Source of the DNA: Lomentospora prolificans
Lineage: Eukaryota > Ascomycota > Sordariomycetes > Microascales > Microascaceae
NCBI GenBank assembly: GCA_029532625.1
Contig: JARFXM010000009.1
Coordinates: forward strand, 2,418,001-2,482,000
DNA length: 64,000 bases
Direction of reading: 5' to 3'
Shown one piece after another: positions 60,345 through 64,000 of this stretch. The notes beneath the pieces were generated by a model that was not told the DNA's origin, made no database searches, and saw only the letters and a program-made list of their open reading frames with translations. Every line of letters begins with the position of its first letter. Position 1 is the first letter of the stretch. A program made the position numbers and the translations under genes.

Positions 60345-62953
60345 CTACGATGCATTTTCCTCTGTAGGAGCCACCTTAGCCGCCTCCTGCAAAAAATTCT
60401 CCTCGATAGCTAGTTTACGCCTAAACACCCTGAGCCATCTCTCTGCCCAATCACGCTCGTAGGCCTGAGACTCGCGATCCATCGAGTCACTGTTGGTGCC
60501 CGTCGACCAGCCGATGAGATTGTCCTCGAGGGCTTGGAAGAGCTCCCGCATAGCTTTTACCTCGTCGGACTGGGTGTCCGCATCAGGATTGCCACGAGCG
60601 ACTTCACGAACGCGACCGGTCACCTTGGCAACGGTATTGACAACGAGCTCGAAGATGTGCCATTGAGCGAGGACATCACCGGTGCGCTTTCCACCGGCAT
60701 GGCTGGTGCCGATGAGGGCCCAGTGGACCACAGACAATGGGCTGAGGATAGAATAGTTGAGGAGCTTCTCAATAATGGAAATAGCCACGCCCGGATGAGC
60801 TTGCCAATAGGCCATAACGGAGGAAATGATTTGGGTCCGGGCACCTTCGGAGGCCGCGCCCACATCGATCAGCCTGCCCTTTGTACGGTCTATGCAGGCG
60901 AGGACATGTGAGAGCGATTTTGAGCCCACCCAACATACCGCAGTCATGAACACGTCGGTGCTGGTGACCAGAGGGTCTAACCCACTGTCAAGAGCTGCAG
61001 AGTGGATTCGCTCAATGATGGGCTGGAACTCTTCATCCGGCGCCTTGCGTTTGAGAAGAGTGGCTATTTCTTGGCCTTCAGAAGAGAAGGGCGTGTCTGA
61101 GATGGTGGGTTAGCATCAAGGTACCAAAGCGGGATGGTTGGCGAAAAGCCAAGGATGAACTTACCAGGGTCGTTGAATTTAAAATCGGGAACATCTTTCT
61201 CCTTTTCAGGGCCAATCAATGATTGATATGCTGGGGGCAGCGTCCCCTTGATTCTCTGGGTGAAGCTAAGACGTATCTCCTTGTCTAGAGCACCGACGAT
61301 AAAGGCTTTGCAGGGATCCAGGTTGGACAGAGACACATCATCTTCCCACTCTGTCCACTTCCAAGTGAAGCCAAAATTGCTCAAATGGTGCGCGAACCAA
61401 TCAACAAAACGGTATCCGAGCTCGGCATCCATGTTGGCAGTGTTTCTATAGAGGTACCGAATAGCCCTTCCAAGACTAGGCGCAATAGCCGCCGGCGCAA
61501 TTTTACATGCCTCAGTCAACACCGAGTGATAGTAAACTAGCTTGTGCTCAGGGGTGGGAAGCTGGAAAAGTTGGGAAAACACCGTGTCTACGGCGACGTC
61601 TTCAGGCTTCCAAGTTGACTTGGAAGGTTCAATGTCTCGTAGACGATCGAATGGTGTTGCCCTCTTAACAAAGGTGCCCTCTGAAAAGTAGCAGTCTAGA
61701 TCGATAAGATACCTGGCGCTAATATTGCGATTGAAATCAAGGATGTTGATTGTGTCAAGAAGGCCATCCCGGATGAGCGACGCCGCAATATCTGTTACAG
61801 GCGGGACTGACTCGACTTCCTGGCCAGCGTACACTGAGAGATAGACCTCTGGGAATAGGGGACGAGGGCCAGCAACGACGGTAGAGGGAACCGGAACAGC
61901 GGGGAGGTCGTGTTTAGTCGCGCTCTCGAGACGCTCGCGGGCTTCGACCTCCTCGGTCGGTAAATTCCACGGTCGGGGAAGACAGGCAAGCTTCCATTCA
62001 TTGGCAGCCTCGGTTTGCAACTGCTTCTGGAGAAGACCGATAACACTCATCGAGCCGGCGGCGTCCTCTTGGCCGCTCCCGCCATAGTGAAAATCGATCA
62101 GAGCCTGCAGGGCGTGGGGCTCAGACGCGATAATGTCGGTTTTGTCCATAATATCGGCAGCCTTCTGCTGCCACTGGCCAGGCGGCGATGCAGCCATGAT
62201 ATACGGTAGCGTCAGAAGAATAACTTTGACCAATTCGGTTCCGATTGTCTATCGCATTGTTAGCATACGAGTCACAACCTGCCGGTACCGGCTAAAGAAA
62301 AAGCGTACATCGTCGGAGCTTGCGGTCTGAAGATCGACAGCGCGATTAAAGAGTTCTTCAAGCACTGGAAAGATGCCATCTCCAGTCAGAATGCTCTGAA
62401 GACACGCTAGCAGTTTGAGGTAGAGCTTGACATCTCGCCAATCGCCAGCTTTGATATTATCCTCCAGGGCCGCAGCGGCTTTTGCTAGAATATCACCCAC
62501 AGCCTCCGGCTTCAAAGTATTGAGAATAATGATAACGGCAGCGAGGAACGGAGTCTTTAGCGGCTGCTCCACAGCAATTTGGAGAGTAAGATGAATGAAA
62601 TTGTTGCGAAGATCTTCATTGTCGTAGTTATCAGCAACAGTTTGGGCTATCGACTGAACTTCTTCGTGCCAGCGTCGAAGGGGCGACTCGGCGAGGGTGA
62701 GCATCTGCTTTCGGATTCTGACGGGGGCAGGCGCATTGTCAAGGCGACGTCGCGGACCTCGGCGCTCGTAGTGATCATCGTCATCTAGATATCAGAGTTA
62801 GTGTGCAAACATTAAGCCGAGCGCCACCACACTAGAAAGGCATCTCAACTCGAAGGAAGCCAGACGAAGAAAAGAGATTGCCTCACCTCGATAGCGGCGC
62901 TTCCTGTTGTAGCCGTGGTGACCCCCCGAATGGCGACGGTCGTAGTCAGCCAT
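60345..62953 (-). CDS. CBC1: Nuclear cap-binding protein subunit 1 (CBP80)
   Basis: Four exons on the minus strand: 62953-62887, 62784-62309, 62248-61165 and 61096-60345; 792 aa, the usual length for CBP80. With CBP20 it forms the nuclear cap-binding complex, which recruits factors for splicing, export and decay of RNA polymerase II transcripts. The N-terminus is Arg/Lys-rich with a bipartite nuclear-localisation pattern (RKRRYR, DDDD spacer, then RRGPRRR). Next comes the MIF4G-type helical domain (LRRWHEEVQSIAQTVADNY, DVKLYLKLLACLQ), then the connecting helical domains with RPWNLP and LVYYHSVLTEACKIAP. The last exon carries the conserved FMTAVCWVGSKSLSHVLACI stretch. All three junctions restore frame and conserved residues. 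No membrane or catalytic motifs are present, as expected. Confidence 0.94.
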
Positions 62954-64000
62954 TGTGCCGGCTCAAGGCAGCTCCTAGCCAATTTCTTTTTAAAGAGAAA
63001 AAAAAAAAGAATAGCGGAATGGTCTTTTCTCAATGTCAGATCGTGTCCGCTTGGATGAGATGGGATTGTGGTGGTGGAGGGACTTGAAGTAAGAATGAGA
63101 GCCCTGTGCTAAGAGAGCCTTTGTTCGCGTTATCCGGGAGCTCTTTCCTTCTGTAACAGTCAGTGGCTTCCAATCCTCAACAGGGTGGCTGAAATGCAAA
63201 ATGCGGCCTCAGGCGTCGCCGTGTTGGGGCCGAGTGGTACGCCCTGACTAAGCAATAAAGGTGTCTGGGCGTATCCCTCGAAGTTTAGGTCGTATTAAGT
63301 AGCATTCCGTTTCCCATGGCGGATTAACACGGTATGTCATTGTGGAATTGCAAAGTCCTGCATTGCGCATGCTGAATTCATCGATTCAGCTCTTTCTGTT
63401 GTCCAAAGGATGGATTTGTTCTACAGAACGGGCAACCCAGGCACAAGACCAAACCAAGTCTCCCGAGCGTCTGGACAGTCACCCCACAGATGCGTCCCAT
63501 ACCAACACCGACTTTAGTCGACCACACCCTGCTGACAGGAGGGTCCGTATTCTTAACGGGTCCCCCGTAAGGTCTCGGGATGCAGCATGTTTTAGATCGC
63601 CATGCAGGTTCCGTCATATCTCCGTTCACTTGGGTGGATTGGATCTCTTTTTTAAGCCATCTTTAAAGAAACGGGTCGAGTCGCGGCGTAGGGGTTGGGT
63701 GGGTAACTGGGAAGCGCAAGAAACCAGTGACATCACCACAGGGCGAGACTATCTTATCCCCAGGGTAGAGACACCTCGCAGCAAGTGAGTTTCAAGTAAA
63801 CGAAGGCCAAAGGAATCATAAGAGACGTCTCTGTCATGCATCAAGAAAAAAAAACGTAAAGCTGGGGAGAGTGAAACAAAAAAAAAAAGGTCTAAACGTG
63901 ATTCCCTTTCATATGCATCAATGCAGCTTCGCGCATCTCGGCGACGCTCCCGACACTGTGAAGGCATGGAGTGTTTGGTAGGGGTGTCAGCCACGAAGCC
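62954..64000. other. Upstream region of CBC1 to window edge
   Basis: The CBC1 promoter and leader lie here, with an A-run near 62998-63009. A 148-codon + strand frame at 63342-63788 and a minus frame at 63749-63994 show no known motif. Nothing else is supported before the window ends. Confidence 0.5.

Overview
The window is genomic DNA of a filamentous ascomycete (Pezizomycotina), most likely a Sordariomycete. The evidence is protein-coding genes with short spliceosomal introns (about 50-160 nt) with GTAAGT/GTATGT-type donors, CTAAC-like branch points and CAG/TAG acceptors. The conserved proteins also look fungal, and actin has the usual multi-intron 5' end. I cannot name the species. All gene models were spliced by hand, and every spliced CDS closes on a multiple of three.

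Region 1 (2.2-25.4 kb) is gene-dense and holds ten conserved genes: a PFK-2/FBPase-2 homologue (+), a ubiquitin-specific protease with a C-terminal CAAX box (-), mitochondrial ribosomal protein uL5m/MRPL7 (+), the Hsp70 nucleotide exchange factor FES1 (-), actin (+), a mitochondrial GGQ release-factor-like protein (-), a small subunit of serine palmitoyltransferase (+), Elongator subunit ELP2 (-), TOM7 (+) and a FLX1-like mitochondrial carrier (+). The first nine alternate strictly in orientation, so each gap is either a shared promoter region or a shared 3' region.

Region 2 (25.4-50.3 kb) is about 25 kb in which I recognise no intact gene. It holds pyrimidine tracts, microsatellites, short tandem repeats, one fragment resembling the N-terminus of the mRNA exporter Mex67, and an unexplained 159-codon ORF. 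It is not obviously AT-rich, and I saw no transposon proteins.

Region 3 (50.3-64 kb) holds an AZF1-like four-finger C2H2 transcription factor (+), a 5.3 kb microsatellite-rich gap, URM1 (-; three exons, easily missed), the U2 snRNP protein SF3B4/Hsh49 (+) and the nuclear cap-binding subunit CBP80/CBC1 (-).

Functionally the genes are core housekeeping. Four serve mitochondria (MRPL7, the release factor, TOM7, FLX1). ELP2 and URM1 act on the same tRNA base, the wobble uridine. Hsh49 and CBP80 serve pre-mRNA processing. I found no biosynthetic cluster, defence system or intact mobile element. The most interesting items are the PFK-2 homologue that has lost two phosphatase catalytic residues, the putatively prenylated deubiquitinase, a textbook heat-shock element upstream of FES1, unusual substitutions in actin, and the gene-poor block. 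No tRNA, rRNA, snRNA or CRISPR array was recognised.
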